A DNA stretch of 64,000 nt. Source: an uncultured Brevibacillus sp. Its GTDB lineage: Bacteria > Bacillota > Bacilli > Brevibacillales > Brevibacillaceae. This document shows, piece by piece, positions 9,799-17,044 of the stretch (its first letter is position 1; every line of letters begins with the position of its first letter). A model generated the notes under the pieces. It was not told the DNA's origin. It ran no database searches and was given only the letters and a program-made list of their open reading frames with translations. Made by a program: the position numbers and the translations under genes. The DNA lies in NCBI GenBank assembly GCA_946402065.1, contig CAMIVR010000003.1:17129-81128 (forward strand), in the 5' to 3' direction.

Positions 9799-9824
9799 GG
9801 GGCATCCGGGGGATGGCCCTTTTT
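9799..9824 (+). terminator. Intrinsic terminator of the spoVF-dap operon
   Basis: GGGGCATCC and GGATGGCCC pair around a GGG loop and are followed by TTTTT. Confidence 0.8.
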
Positions 9825-9842
9825 CATTTGGGTTTTTCTTAC

Positions 9843-9872
9843 TTGTTTTCCGCTTTTCAATTCGGGTATAAT
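9843..9872 (+). promoter_or_regulatory. Sigma-A promoter of rnjB
   Basis: TTGTTT (9843-9848), an 18-base spacer and a perfect TATAAT (9867-9872), about 65 bases ahead of the TTG start. Confidence 0.7.
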
Positions 9873-9937
9873 GAAAGTAAGTGATTTGGGGCGGTAGTTT
9901 GGGTTAACGCAACGAAATATAGGAGGGTAAGATTTAT

Positions 9938-11611
9938 TTGGCAAAGCTTACAAGCAATCTTCTCATTTTTGCCTTGGGCGGAGTAGGCGAAATTGGGAAA
10001 AATATGTATGTGATTGAATGTGACGACGACATCGTCGTTGTCGATGCCGGGCTCAAGTTTCCGGAAGAAGAGATGCTTGGGATCGACATGGTTATTCCCG
10101 ACATCACATACTTGGTGGAAAATCGCGAACGAGTACGCGGAATTATTATCACGCACGGACACGAAGATCACATCGGCGGTCTTAGTTATGTACTGCGGCA
10201 TTTACAGGTGCCTGTATACGCAACCAAACTCACACTTGGATTAATTGAAGCAAAATTAAAAGAAGCGGGCATACTAAATGAGACGAAACGATACTTGATC
10301 AACAGTGATTCGGAAATCACACTTGGCGAAATCAAGGCGACGTTTTTCCGAACGAACCACAGCATTCCTGACTGTGTCGGCGTTTGCTTGGAAACGGCAG
10401 AAGGCTGTGTCGTTCACACGGGGGATTTTAAATTCGATCAAACTCCAGTGAATGGTCAGACTGCTGATATCGCCAAGATGGCACTTATCGGTGAACGGGG
10501 AGTCCTCTGTCTGCTTTCCGACAGCACCAATGCCGAGCGACCAGGCTTTACCGGTTCGGAACGCGCAGTTGGTCAAGCCCTCAAGGATGTATTCCATAGT
10601 GCGAGTGGACGAATCATTGTCTCTACCTTTGCGTCAAATGTGCATCGGATGCAGCAAGTAATCGATGCTGCAGCCCTGTATAACCGCAAAGTAACAGTAG
10701 TCGGCAGAAGTATGGTCAACGTGATGACGATCAGCAAGGAGCTGGGTTATCTTCGCGTACCAGATGGCATGATTGTGGAGCCGGAGGAAGCAAACAAGCT
10801 TCCGGCAGAACGCGTTGTTATTTTATCAACTGGAAGTCAAGGGGAGCCGATGTCTGCGCTCACCCGCATGGCCCGATCCGCCCATCGGAAAATAGACATC
10901 CTTCCAGGCGATACCGTAATTATTGCAGCAACACCTATCCCGGGTAATGAAAAGTATATCGCGCGCACCGTGGACCAGCTTTATCGGATCGGTGCAGACG
11001 TCATCGTTGGACACGGGCCGACCGGTCCTGTACACGTCTCCGGGCACGGAAGTCAAGAGGAGCTTCGCTTGATGCTCAATCTGATGAAGCCAAAGTACTT
11101 TATTCCGGTTCACGGCGAATACCGGATGCTGCGGATGCACGGTATTTTAGCGGAGCAGGTTGGAGTCCCTGCTGAAAACATCTTTTTGCTGGATAACGGA
11201 GATACCGTGGAAATATCGGGAGGAAAAGCTCGTTATGGGCCGAAAGTTCACGCAGGAAATGTACTGATTGACGGCCTCGGCGTAGGTGATGTCGGTAACA
11301 TTGTGTTACGTGATCGAAAATTGCTTTCTCAAGACGGAATTCTGGTTGTTGTTGTTACCCTAAGCAAACAAAATGGTACGATTCTGTCCGGACCAGACAT
11401 CATTTCACGCGGATTTGTATACGTACGTGAATCTGAGGAGCTACTGGATGAAGCAAACCGTATTGTTACCCAAACACTTGTTAAATGTATGGAAGAAAAT
11501 GTGAACGAATGGTCATCGTTGAAGAACAATGTCAAAGAGACGCTCGGCAGGTATTTATATGATCAAACCCGCCGCCGGCCGATGATTTTGCCAATTATCA
11601 TGGAAGTGTAA
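9938..11611 (+). CDS. rnjB: Ribonuclease J (RNase J2-like)
   Basis: This 557-residue beta-lactamase/beta-CASP nuclease has dual endo- and 5'-3' exoribonuclease activity in mRNA decay and rRNA maturation. The zinc motif HxHxDH is intact at residues 73-78 (HGHEDH), and the beta-CASP domain follows (SDSTNAERPGFTGSE). The C-terminal oligomerisation domain ends with PMILPIIMEV. In B. subtilis the rnj gene next to dapA is rnjB (J2); assignment to J2 rather than J1 rests on position only. The intact active site would also fit J1 activity. It starts with TTG 9938 behind AGGAGGGT. Confidence 0.93.
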   Translation: MAKLTSNLLIFALGGVGEIGKNMYVIECDDDIVVVDAGLKFPEEEMLGIDMVIPDITYLVENRERVRGIIITHGHEDHIGGLSYVLRHLQVPVYATKLTLGLIEAKLKEAGILNETKRYLINSDSEITLGEIKATFFRTNHSIPDCVGVCLETAEGCVVHTGDFKFDQTPVNGQTADIAKMALIGERGVLCLLSDSTNAERPGFTGSERAVGQALKDVFHSASGRIIVSTFASNVHRMQQVIDAAALYNRKVTVVGRSMVNVMTISKELGYLRVPDGMIVEPEEANKLPAERVVILSTGSQGEPMSALTRMARSAHRKIDILPGDTVIIAATPIPGNEKYIARTVDQLYRIGADVIVGHGPTGPVHVSGHGSQEELRLMLNLMKPKYFIPVHGEYRMLRMHGILAEQVGVPAENIFLLDNGDTVEISGGKARYGPKVHAGNVLIDGLGVGDVGNIVLRDRKLLSQDGILVVVVTLSKQNGTILSGPDIISRGFVYVRESEELLDEANRIVTQTLVKCMEENVNEWSSLKNNVKETLGRYLYDQTRRRPMILPIIMEV

Positions 11612-11626
11612 GTCCGTTTGTTGTAA

Positions 11627-11668
11627 CAGGAGCTGAAAGCCATTGATTGAAAAGGGGCTAGGCTCCTG
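11627..11668 (+). terminator. Inverted repeat after rnjB, weak terminator
   Basis: CAGGAGC (11627-11633) pairs with GCTCCTG (11662-11668), with an inner AGCC/GGCT helix. The T tract downstream is poor. The right arm contains the stop codon region of the minus-strand toxin gene, so the repeat could serve either transcript. Confidence 0.45.
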
Positions 11669-11813
11669 TTTGCTTGTGAAGACGGGGTTTGGAGCAGCGG
11701 CTCAATTTTCGGTTCGACAAGACCATCATCACTACGGTTAGAACCCCGATGATTACAGTTGCAATCATGGTTCCAAATCCGATCATCAGATTGATGGATT
11801 CAAACACTGTCAT
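11658..11813 (-). CDS. Putative holin-like type I toxin, 51 aa
   Basis: A short minus-strand frame encodes a 51-residue protein opening MTVFESINLMIGFGTMIATV, then a second hydrophobic run (IIGVLTVVMMVL) and a basic tail (NRKLSRCSKPRLHK). This is the recognisable putative holin-like toxin family of Firmicutes, relatives of TxpA/BsrG-type membrane toxins. It starts at 11813 with the strong site GGGGTGAT 4 bases upstream, the typical family arrangement. A strong extended -10 promoter lies about 70 bases upstream. These toxins insert in the membrane and are normally silenced by an antisense RNA. The Cys-containing basic tail is somewhat longer than usual. Confidence 0.85.
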   Translation of the reverse strand: MTVFESINLMIGFGTMIATVIIGVLTVVMMVLSNRKLSRCSKPRLHKQTGA

Positions 11814-11879
11814 TGGCATCACCCCGCTTTCTTATGGGGATTGCCTCAACTCGAGAGCCGATTCTATTGTACGAGGAAT

Positions 11880-11888
11880 ATTATACCA
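11880..11888 (-). promoter_or_regulatory. Extended -10 promoter of the toxin gene
   Basis: Read on the minus strand the element is TGGTATAAT, a perfect extended -10. No good -35 is present. Transcription would begin near 11873, giving a leader of about 60 bases before the toxin start. Confidence 0.7.
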
Positions 11889-11891
11889 AAG

Positions 11892-11914
11892 TCCCTCTCA
11901 ATAGAGGGATTTTT
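11892..11914 (+). terminator. Plus-strand terminator opposite the toxin promoter
   Basis: TCCCTCT and AGAGGGA form a 7-bp stem with a 4-base loop, followed by TTTTT. It would end a rightward RNA crossing the toxin gene in antisense. No plus-strand gene lies between it and rnjB, which suggests an antitoxin RNA or a late rnjB terminator. Confidence 0.65.
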
Positions 11915-12012
11915 ATGTTTGTTGGGTTCCCTTAATCTGGCGGTTCCAGATTTCTTGTTCCTGCGGATAGTTCTCCCCCTGTCTTTTCAAAATAGATACA
12001 GGAGGGAATGAG

Positions 12013-12600
12013 ATGAGCAAGCTTTTCTGGGCAAATCTGGTGAAAGGATTACTGCTAACCGGCATAGTGGTTGGGGGCATAACCGCTTGCGGCGATCAGA
12101 AGCGCGGCCAACTCAAGCTGGAGAACAGGGAGAACGCCCCAAGGCCTTATCAAATAAAGGCCGCAGATGAACCGCACTGGAAGCAGGTTGCCGATGCGAT
12201 TATTGCCGAGGGTACTCAATACTTTGGCGTCCCTTACGTTTTCGGTACAGCGAGGTTCGATGATAAAGCATTTGATTGTTCCTCCTATGTACAATTCCTC
12301 TATGCTCATCAGGGTATTGAGCTGGGATACAACTCCAGGGAGCAGGCAGTACAGGGCCAAGAGATCCCGTTTATGAACATGCGCAGGGGCGATTTGATGT
12401 TTTTTTCCGACGAAGATTTTCCCAACGAGACAGGCCTCGATAAAGTAAGGCACGTCGGGATTTACATGGGCGACGGTCAAATTCTGCACACCTATGAACC
12501 GGGGGTCGGCGTGATCATCAGCAATATCCACAAGGATGAAAAAGAAGGAGAATACTGGTACGAGCATTTCCTCTTTGCCCGCAGAGTCATTCCCGATTAA
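12013..12600 (+). CDS. NlpC/P60 family lipoprotein
   Basis: This 195-residue lipoprotein has a signal peptide (residues 1-25) ending in the lipobox ITAC with Cys26. The NlpC/P60 cysteine peptidase domain covers about 55-190. The catalytic Cys is residue 89 in DCSSYVQF, and the catalytic His is residue 147 in RHVGIYMGDG. Enzymes of this family cut D-Glu-mDAP or related bonds in wall peptides. The start is ATG behind GGAGGGAATG. It faces the outside of the membrane and may act in wall remodelling or spore wall turnover. It is followed by a tiny charged ORF. A specific gene name cannot be given. Confidence 0.9.
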   Translation: MSKLFWANLVKGLLLTGIVVGGITACGDQKRGQLKLENRENAPRPYQIKAADEPHWKQVADAIIAEGTQYFGVPYVFGTARFDDKAFDCSSYVQFLYAHQGIELGYNSREQAVQGQEIPFMNMRRGDLMFFSDEDFPNETGLDKVRHVGIYMGDGQILHTYEPGVGVIISNIHKDEKEGEYWYEHFLFARRVIPD

Positions 12601-12648
12601 CTCAGAAACATTGCCGACGGAATAAACCAGTCGAAAGGAGAAGAGAAC

Positions 12649-12750
12649 ATGTCCAAGAACAAAAACATCGACCTGCATAAAGAAAGCAGCAAGGGAAAAG
12701 CGGCAGAAGTCGTGCAAAAGAATGATCGCGAGAACAAAACAAGCAGATAA
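12649..12750 (+). CDS. Small charged peptide, 33 aa
   Basis: The frame has ATG 12649 behind AAAGGAGAAGAG and encodes 33 residues beginning MSKNKNIDLHKESSKGKAAE. It is rich in Lys, Asn, Glu and Ser, with no Cys and no hydrophobic run. It lies 48 bases after the NlpC lipoprotein, so it may be co-transcribed. The composition resembles small hydrophilic spore or anti-stress peptides, but I do not recognise a family. The clear ribosome site is the main support. Confidence 0.55.
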   Translation: MSKNKNIDLHKESSKGKAAEVVQKNDRENKTSR

Positions 12751-12825
12751 GCTCAGTGTTTGGCAGCTGCATTCGTCCTAAGCTGGACCCCATGTGGTTC
12801 GCCAATCGGGTATTGCACAGACAAA

Positions 12826-12912
12826 GGCTCCGCCGTCGATTCTTGTGGTTCGACCATCACCATGCAGCGCCGCAACGTGCGCCTGGAGAGACGCACGTTT
12901 GTCGGTGGAGCC
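12826..12912. other. Three-stem folded element upstream of acoR
   Basis: The outer helix is 10 bp: GGCTCCGCCG (12826-12835) with CGGTGGAGCC (12903-12912), with one G-U pair. Inside are two hairpins: GTCGA/TCGAC (12835-12839 with 12850-12854) and AACGTGCG/CGCACGTT (12874-12881 with 12892-12899, 10-base loop). Together they make a multi-branch fold. No T tract follows. No coding frame with a ribosome site was found in 12751-13055. It might be a 5' leader element of acoR, an independent RNA, or a miniature mobile element; strand is unknown. Confidence 0.5.
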
Positions 12913-13055
12913 GTGTACTCTCTATGAGAATGCGGCCGGAGATCTTTGCTATCATTATATAAAATGGCTAGCGGAATAATCTGAATATTGATATGCTTCG
13001 CGTTAGCAGGTAAGCTAATAAAAGATACGAATATTCGATAAGAGGTGGGGTGCAC

Positions 13056-14909
13056 GTGATACACGAAACGCTTTCAAAAGCAATGTGGAAACGTTTTGTT
13101 CAGGAAGGTGTAATTGACCCTAATCGGATAGACAAGCAAATCTCTGAATCGTGGTTGCGCTGCAAGCGCAGAAGCGTTGACCCTTACTCCGGCAAAGGAT
13201 ATCGAATTCTCGAGGGAAGAACGCTATCTCTGCGGAAAAAAAGCCAGCAAGAGCTGTACGACATTTCATTACCGCATATCGAAAAGCTCTACAAGTTTCT
13301 CGAAGATTCCGGAATGATTGCCCTCTTGATTGATCCGGAAGGGTATGTTCTTTCGATGAAAGGAGAAAGACAGGCAATTGAGTCTGCCAGGGAAATCAAT
13401 TTCATCGAAGGAGTGCGCTGGACCGAGGAAGATGTAGGAACGAATGCCATCGGTACGGCACTCGTCTCGCAGGAGCCGATCATGGTGTTGGGGACAGAGC
13501 ATTACTCGGTGGCCTCGCATAACTGGAGTTGTGCAGCATCGCCGATCCGCGATGATTCCGGGCAGCTGCTCGGAATACTCGACATCTCCTGTCCGTTGGA
13601 GCGCAGTCACCCCAATACATTGGCCATCGTCACAACCGTTACGTACGCGATCGAAAGCGAGTGGACGAAACAGCGCCAGCAAAAGGAACTCGAGCTGATG
13701 CGATATTCCTTGCAGCTTTCGGAAACCGAACAGGCGGTCGTCATCGTCAATCTGAAGCAGCAAATCGTCCATGCGAGCAAAACGGTCCGTCAAGCCATCC
13801 CGCAATGGTCGAGTATGCTGCGCCATAACTTGTGTGAGTACGGATATGCCGAAAGCTTGCAAACGCCCATTTACTCCAAAAAAGATGAAGAATTGATCGG
13901 ATATTGTGTTCATTTGAAAAAATCCGGGGGCACTGTTTCCGGCGTCTCCTTTTCGGCCAGACCGTTTTACTTTCGGGGCGAGGCGGGAGTGAGTGCGTCT
14001 TTTCAAAGAACAATGAAAGAAATCGAGAGAGTCTCCACGCGAAATGCCAACGTATTTATCCGAGGAGAAAGCGGGACGGGAAAAGAGCTGATTGCCAGAG
14101 CGATCCACGACAATGGTCCGAACCATCAAGGGCCGTTTATTGCCGTAAACTGCGGAGCTATCCCGAAAGACTTGATCGAAAGCGAACTGTTTGGGTACGC
14201 AGAAGGAGCCTTTACAGGGTCGCGGCGGCACGGATACAAGGGAAAGCTGGAGCAAGCCGACGGCGGAACGCTGTTTCTCGATGAAATTGGCGAAATTCCC
14301 CATTCCATGCAAGTCTCTCTGCTGAGGGTTTTGCAGGAACGAAAGGTCACCCCCATTGGCAGCAGCAGCGAGATTCCCATCAATATTCGGGTGATCAGTG
14401 CTACGCACCGCGATATCAAACACCTGGTGTCTGAGGGGACATTTCGCGAGGATTTGTTTTATCGCCTGCACGTTTTTCCCGTGCATGTGCCGCCCTTGCG
14501 CGATCGAAAAGAAGATATACCTTATCTCATCCGCTATTATTGCCAAAAGAACGATTTGGATCTAGCCGTCACTCCCGAGATCATGCAGCAGCTCATGAAG
14601 TACGACTGGCCGGGAAATATTCGCGAGCTGTTTAATACAATCGAACGAATCCACATCCTTTCTCCTGACGAAGTCGAGTCGTTCGTTCAGGAAATGTTCT
14701 GCCCGGCCCCAGTGCAGATGAAGGCTTTGCCTGAGCCGATTTCCATGCAAAATACAGACTATTCCGGATTCACGTACCGTGAGCGAGTGGAGATGCAATC
14801 GATCATACAAGCGCTTGAGAAAGCTAATGGCAGCGCTCTCATGGCAGCGGCAATGCTGAAAATTCCGCGGAGCACATTTTACCGGAAGCTGAGAAAATTC
14901 GGACTCTGA
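13056..14909 (+). CDS. acoR: Sigma-54-dependent activator AcoR
   Basis: This 617-residue enhancer-binding protein is built as AcoR: a GAF sensor in the N-terminal third (SYVASHNWS-type core, here SVASHNWSCAASPI), a short PAS-like linker, an AAA+ domain, and a Fis-type helix-turn-helix at about 575-615 (SALMAAAMLKIPRSTFYRKL). Walker A is GESGTGKE (about 337-344). The sigma-54 contact loop reads GAFTGS (about 384), close to the consensus GAFTGA. It should activate the -24/-12 promoter at 15919 in response to acetoin or a related signal. Start GTG 13056 is chosen because AGAGGTGGGG ends 5 bases before it; GTG 13050 overlaps the ribosome site. Repeats GAATATTGAT (12983) and GAATATTCGAT (13029) lie in its leader. 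Confidence 0.92.
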   Translation: MIHETLSKAMWKRFVQEGVIDPNRIDKQISESWLRCKRRSVDPYSGKGYRILEGRTLSLRKKSQQELYDISLPHIEKLYKFLEDSGMIALLIDPEGYVLSMKGERQAIESAREINFIEGVRWTEEDVGTNAIGTALVSQEPIMVLGTEHYSVASHNWSCAASPIRDDSGQLLGILDISCPLERSHPNTLAIVTTVTYAIESEWTKQRQQKELELMRYSLQLSETEQAVVIVNLKQQIVHASKTVRQAIPQWSSMLRHNLCEYGYAESLQTPIYSKKDEELIGYCVHLKKSGGTVSGVSFSARPFYFRGEAGVSASFQRTMKEIERVSTRNANVFIRGESGTGKELIARAIHDNGPNHQGPFIAVNCGAIPKDLIESELFGYAEGAFTGSRRHGYKGKLEQADGGTLFLDEIGEIPHSMQVSLLRVLQERKVTPIGSSSEIPINIRVISATHRDIKHLVSEGTFREDLFYRLHVFPVHVPPLRDRKEDIPYLIRYYCQKNDLDLAVTPEIMQQLMKYDWPGNIRELFNTIERIHILSPDEVESFVQEMFCPAPVQMKALPEPISMQNTDYSGFTYRERVEMQSIIQALEKANGSALMAAAMLKIPRSTFYRKLRKFGL

Positions 14910-14928
14910 CCTACAGAAAGGAGCATAA

Positions 14929-15747
14929 ATGGACGATCCACGCTTTCCCTCCGCTATGCAAGTAATTGATACATCCTCCACTGCGATGACAGGAGAGATC
15001 CTGTTTCCGTTCGCTTTTGATGAAGTCATCGGGAAGGCAGTGGGAAGAGGTCAGCTGCAGCCCGTTGTTCATATGTGGAGGCAGCAGAGAGCATTCATAC
15101 TGGGAGCCAGGGACCGAAAGCTCCCCTGTGTCGCCGCGGCCATCGATTGGTTAGAGCGTCAGGGCTATCGGGTTGCCGTCCGCAATTCAGGGGGTGCGGC
15201 CGTGCCGTTAGACCCGGGCGTAGTAAACATTTCGCTTATCTTGCCCAATGTGCAAAAAAATAGGAATATACAATCTTGCTTCGAGCTGATGGCTGGATTT
15301 ATTCGTGCCAGTGTCGGCCATGCATCCGCTGCCGTGAGTACCGGAGAGATCCGGGGTTCCTACTGCCCGGGTGAGTACGATGTCAGCATTGCCGGCAAAA
15401 AGTTTTGCGGCATCGCGCAGCGGAGACTGACCAATGCGGTGATTGTTCAGGCATTTGTACTCGTAGAGGGGGACGGGGCCGAGCGGGGGAGCGTTGTCAA
15501 AGGATTTTATGAAATCGCCTCCCAAGGCGCTCCTGAAGCGGACTACCCCAAAGTTGAACCCGAATGCATGGCGAGCCTTGCCCAGCTGGCCGGGATTGGC
15601 ACGGTTGAGTCGTATGTCGGCCGGGCCAAGGAATTTCTTTCCTTACAGGGCGAGCTAAGCCATTGTCATCGCTATGCTGCCTTTTCTATCCCGGAGCTGG
15701 ACACGACCATCGCCGAATTGCAAGCAAGGCTGAAGCCAATAAAATAA
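14929..15747 (+). CDS. lipL: LipL-type octanoyl/lipoyl amidotransferase
   Basis: This 272-residue protein is of the biotin/lipoate protein ligase fold. It carries the LipL pattern with candidate nucleophile Cys146 (GSYCPGEYD) and the following Lys pair (AGKKFCGIAQRR, Lys157-158). LipL enzymes move octanoyl or lipoyl groups from GcvH to E2 lipoyl domains. The gene sits between acoR and acoA, 19 bases after acoR, so a dedicated role in lipoylating AcoC Lys43 is likely; that is inference. The start is ATG behind AAAGGAG. A terminator separates it from acoA. A second paralogue is at 59299-60150. Confidence 0.85.
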   Translation: MDDPRFPSAMQVIDTSSTAMTGEILFPFAFDEVIGKAVGRGQLQPVVHMWRQQRAFILGARDRKLPCVAAAIDWLERQGYRVAVRNSGGAAVPLDPGVVNISLILPNVQKNRNIQSCFELMAGFIRASVGHASAAVSTGEIRGSYCPGEYDVSIAGKKFCGIAQRRLTNAVIVQAFVLVEGDGAERGSVVKGFYEIASQGAPEADYPKVEPECMASLAQLAGIGTVESYVGRAKEFLSLQGELSHCHRYAAFSIPELDTTIAELQARLKPIK

Positions 15748-15760
15748 ATCAGGATCTGAA

Positions 15761-15796
15761 AAACCATCGGACTTCTTTCGCAGCCGATGGTTTTTT
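15761..15796 (+). terminator. Intrinsic terminator after lipL
   Basis: AAACCATCGG (15761-15770) pairs with CCGATGGTTT (15784-15793), and a run of six T overlaps the 3' arm. It ends the acoR-lipL unit. Confidence 0.9.
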
Positions 15797-15820
15797 CATT
15801 TCGTCCGGTATGGGAAAAAG

Positions 15821-15866
15821 TGAGACAAAATGGGAAGCCGTCTCATTTTTTACTGCCCCCGTCTCA
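15821..15866 (+). promoter_or_regulatory. Candidate AcoR binding sites (UAS)
   Basis: TGAGAC (15821-15826) and GTCTCA (15840-15845) form an inverted repeat with 13 bases between, and a third copy GTCTCA lies at 15861-15866. Start-to-start spacing is 19 and 21 bases, about two helical turns. They lie about 55-100 bases upstream of the -24 element, the usual enhancer distance for sigma-54 activators. Confidence 0.65.
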
Positions 15867-15918
15867 ATACTCGGGATGAAAAGTGCTGAATTTTCGCGCG
15901 AAGCGAGAGTATTTCCGT

Positions 15919-15935
15919 TTGGCACATAATTTGCT
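15919..15935 (+). promoter_or_regulatory. Sigma-54 (-24/-12) promoter of acoABCL
   Basis: TTGGCACATAATTTGCT matches the consensus TGGCAC-N5-TTGCW exactly. It lies about 100 bases ahead of acoA. With acoR just upstream, it is the expected control site of the operon. Confidence 0.92.
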
Positions 15936-16033
15936 ATTTGTTAACAGCAGGAGAGAACTGGTATGGAAAGCCCGCTGTTGACACAGGTATGCATGCCGGA
16001 TCTCACATTTAAAAGAAAAGGGAGGCACTGTGC

Positions 16034-17026
16034 ATGACAGTAACGCAGGCAGCAGAAAAAACGTTATCCCGGGATAAAGCAAGATGGATGCTTCAAAAAA
16101 TGCTGGAAATCCGCAAGTTTGAGGATGCCGTCCATGAATTGTTCGGCAAGGGAATTTTGCCTGGGTTTGTCCATTTGTACGCAGGGGAGGAAGCCATCGC
16201 CGTGGGCGTAGGAGCCCATCTGGAAGTAAAGGACAGCATCACCAGCACACATCGCGGGCATGGCCATTGTATTGCCAAGGGATGCGATCTGAATGGGATG
16301 ATGGCCGAGATTTACGGCAAGGTGACAGGTTTGTGCAAAGGAAAAGGCGGATCGATGCACATTGCCGATTTGGACAAGGGGATGCTTGGCGCGAACGGCA
16401 TTGTTGGGGGAGGATTCCCGCTGGCCTGCGGATCGGCACTGACGGCGAAGCTGAAAAAGACCAATGCTGTAAGCGTTTGCTTTTTCGGTGACGGCGCTAA
16501 CAATCAGGGCACGTTTCACGAAGGGATCAACCTGGCTGCGATCTGGAAGCTGCCGGTGGTGTTTGTCGCCGAGAACAATGGCTATGCGGAAGCGACACCG
16601 TTTACGTACGCTTCAAGCTGTGTCAATATAGCCGATCGCGCAATCGCTTACAACATCCCCGGCGTAAAAGTAGACGGAAAAAATGTCATGGAAGTGTATC
16701 GGGTAGCCCAGGAAGCAGTGGAGAGAGCGCGGCGCGGGGAAGGCCCAACGTTGATAGAATGCATCACCTATCGCAACTACGGCCATTTTGAGGGAGACGC
16801 GCAAAAGTATAAAAAAGAAGCGGATAAAACGAAACATCTGGGCGAGCAGGACGCCATCGAGTTGTTCAAGGCTCATTTGCTGAATCAACAGCTGCTGACG
16901 AAGGCGGAGCTCGATGAGATCGAAACGGCAGTGGAACAGTCGATTCAGGATGCGATCCGATTCTCCGAGCAAAGCCCGTTTCCCGAGCCTGGTGAACTCG
17001 AAACCGATGTGTACGTTTCCTATTAA
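16034..17026 (+). CDS. acoA: Acetoin dehydrogenase E1 alpha
   Basis: This 330-residue thiamine-diphosphate E1 alpha subunit (B. subtilis AcoA 333) belongs to the 2-oxoacid dehydrogenase family. The TPP motif starts with GDGANNQG and ends with ENNGYAE (about 153-180). The ID as acetoin rather than pyruvate dehydrogenase rests on the size, the AcoR-type activator, the sigma-54 promoter and the LGMSM-type E2; branched-chain or pyruvate complexes are alternatives. With AcoB it cleaves acetoin and transfers acetyl to lipoyl-E2. Start ATG 16034 lies behind GGGAGG. It is 18 bases ahead of acoB. Confidence 0.92.
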   Translation: MTVTQAAEKTLSRDKARWMLQKMLEIRKFEDAVHELFGKGILPGFVHLYAGEEAIAVGVGAHLEVKDSITSTHRGHGHCIAKGCDLNGMMAEIYGKVTGLCKGKGGSMHIADLDKGMLGANGIVGGGFPLACGSALTAKLKKTNAVSVCFFGDGANNQGTFHEGINLAAIWKLPVVFVAENNGYAEATPFTYASSCVNIADRAIAYNIPGVKVDGKNVMEVYRVAQEAVERARRGEGPTLIECITYRNYGHFEGDAQKYKKEADKTKHLGEQDAIELFKAHLLNQQLLTKAELDEIETAVEQSIQDAIRFSEQSPFPEPGELETDVYVSY

Positions 17027-17044
17027 GATAAGGAGGTTGAAACG

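Noticed and set aside
12753..12872. Minus-strand frame encoding MVEPQESTAEPLSVQY and onward
   Set aside because: It has no ribosome site and overlaps the folded element, whose inverted repeats explain its repeated EP motifs.
13269..14546. 425-codon open frame on the minus strand
   Set aside because: It lies wholly inside acoR on the other strand, has no ribosome site and no recognisable domain; the acoR frame has clear AAA+ motifs.
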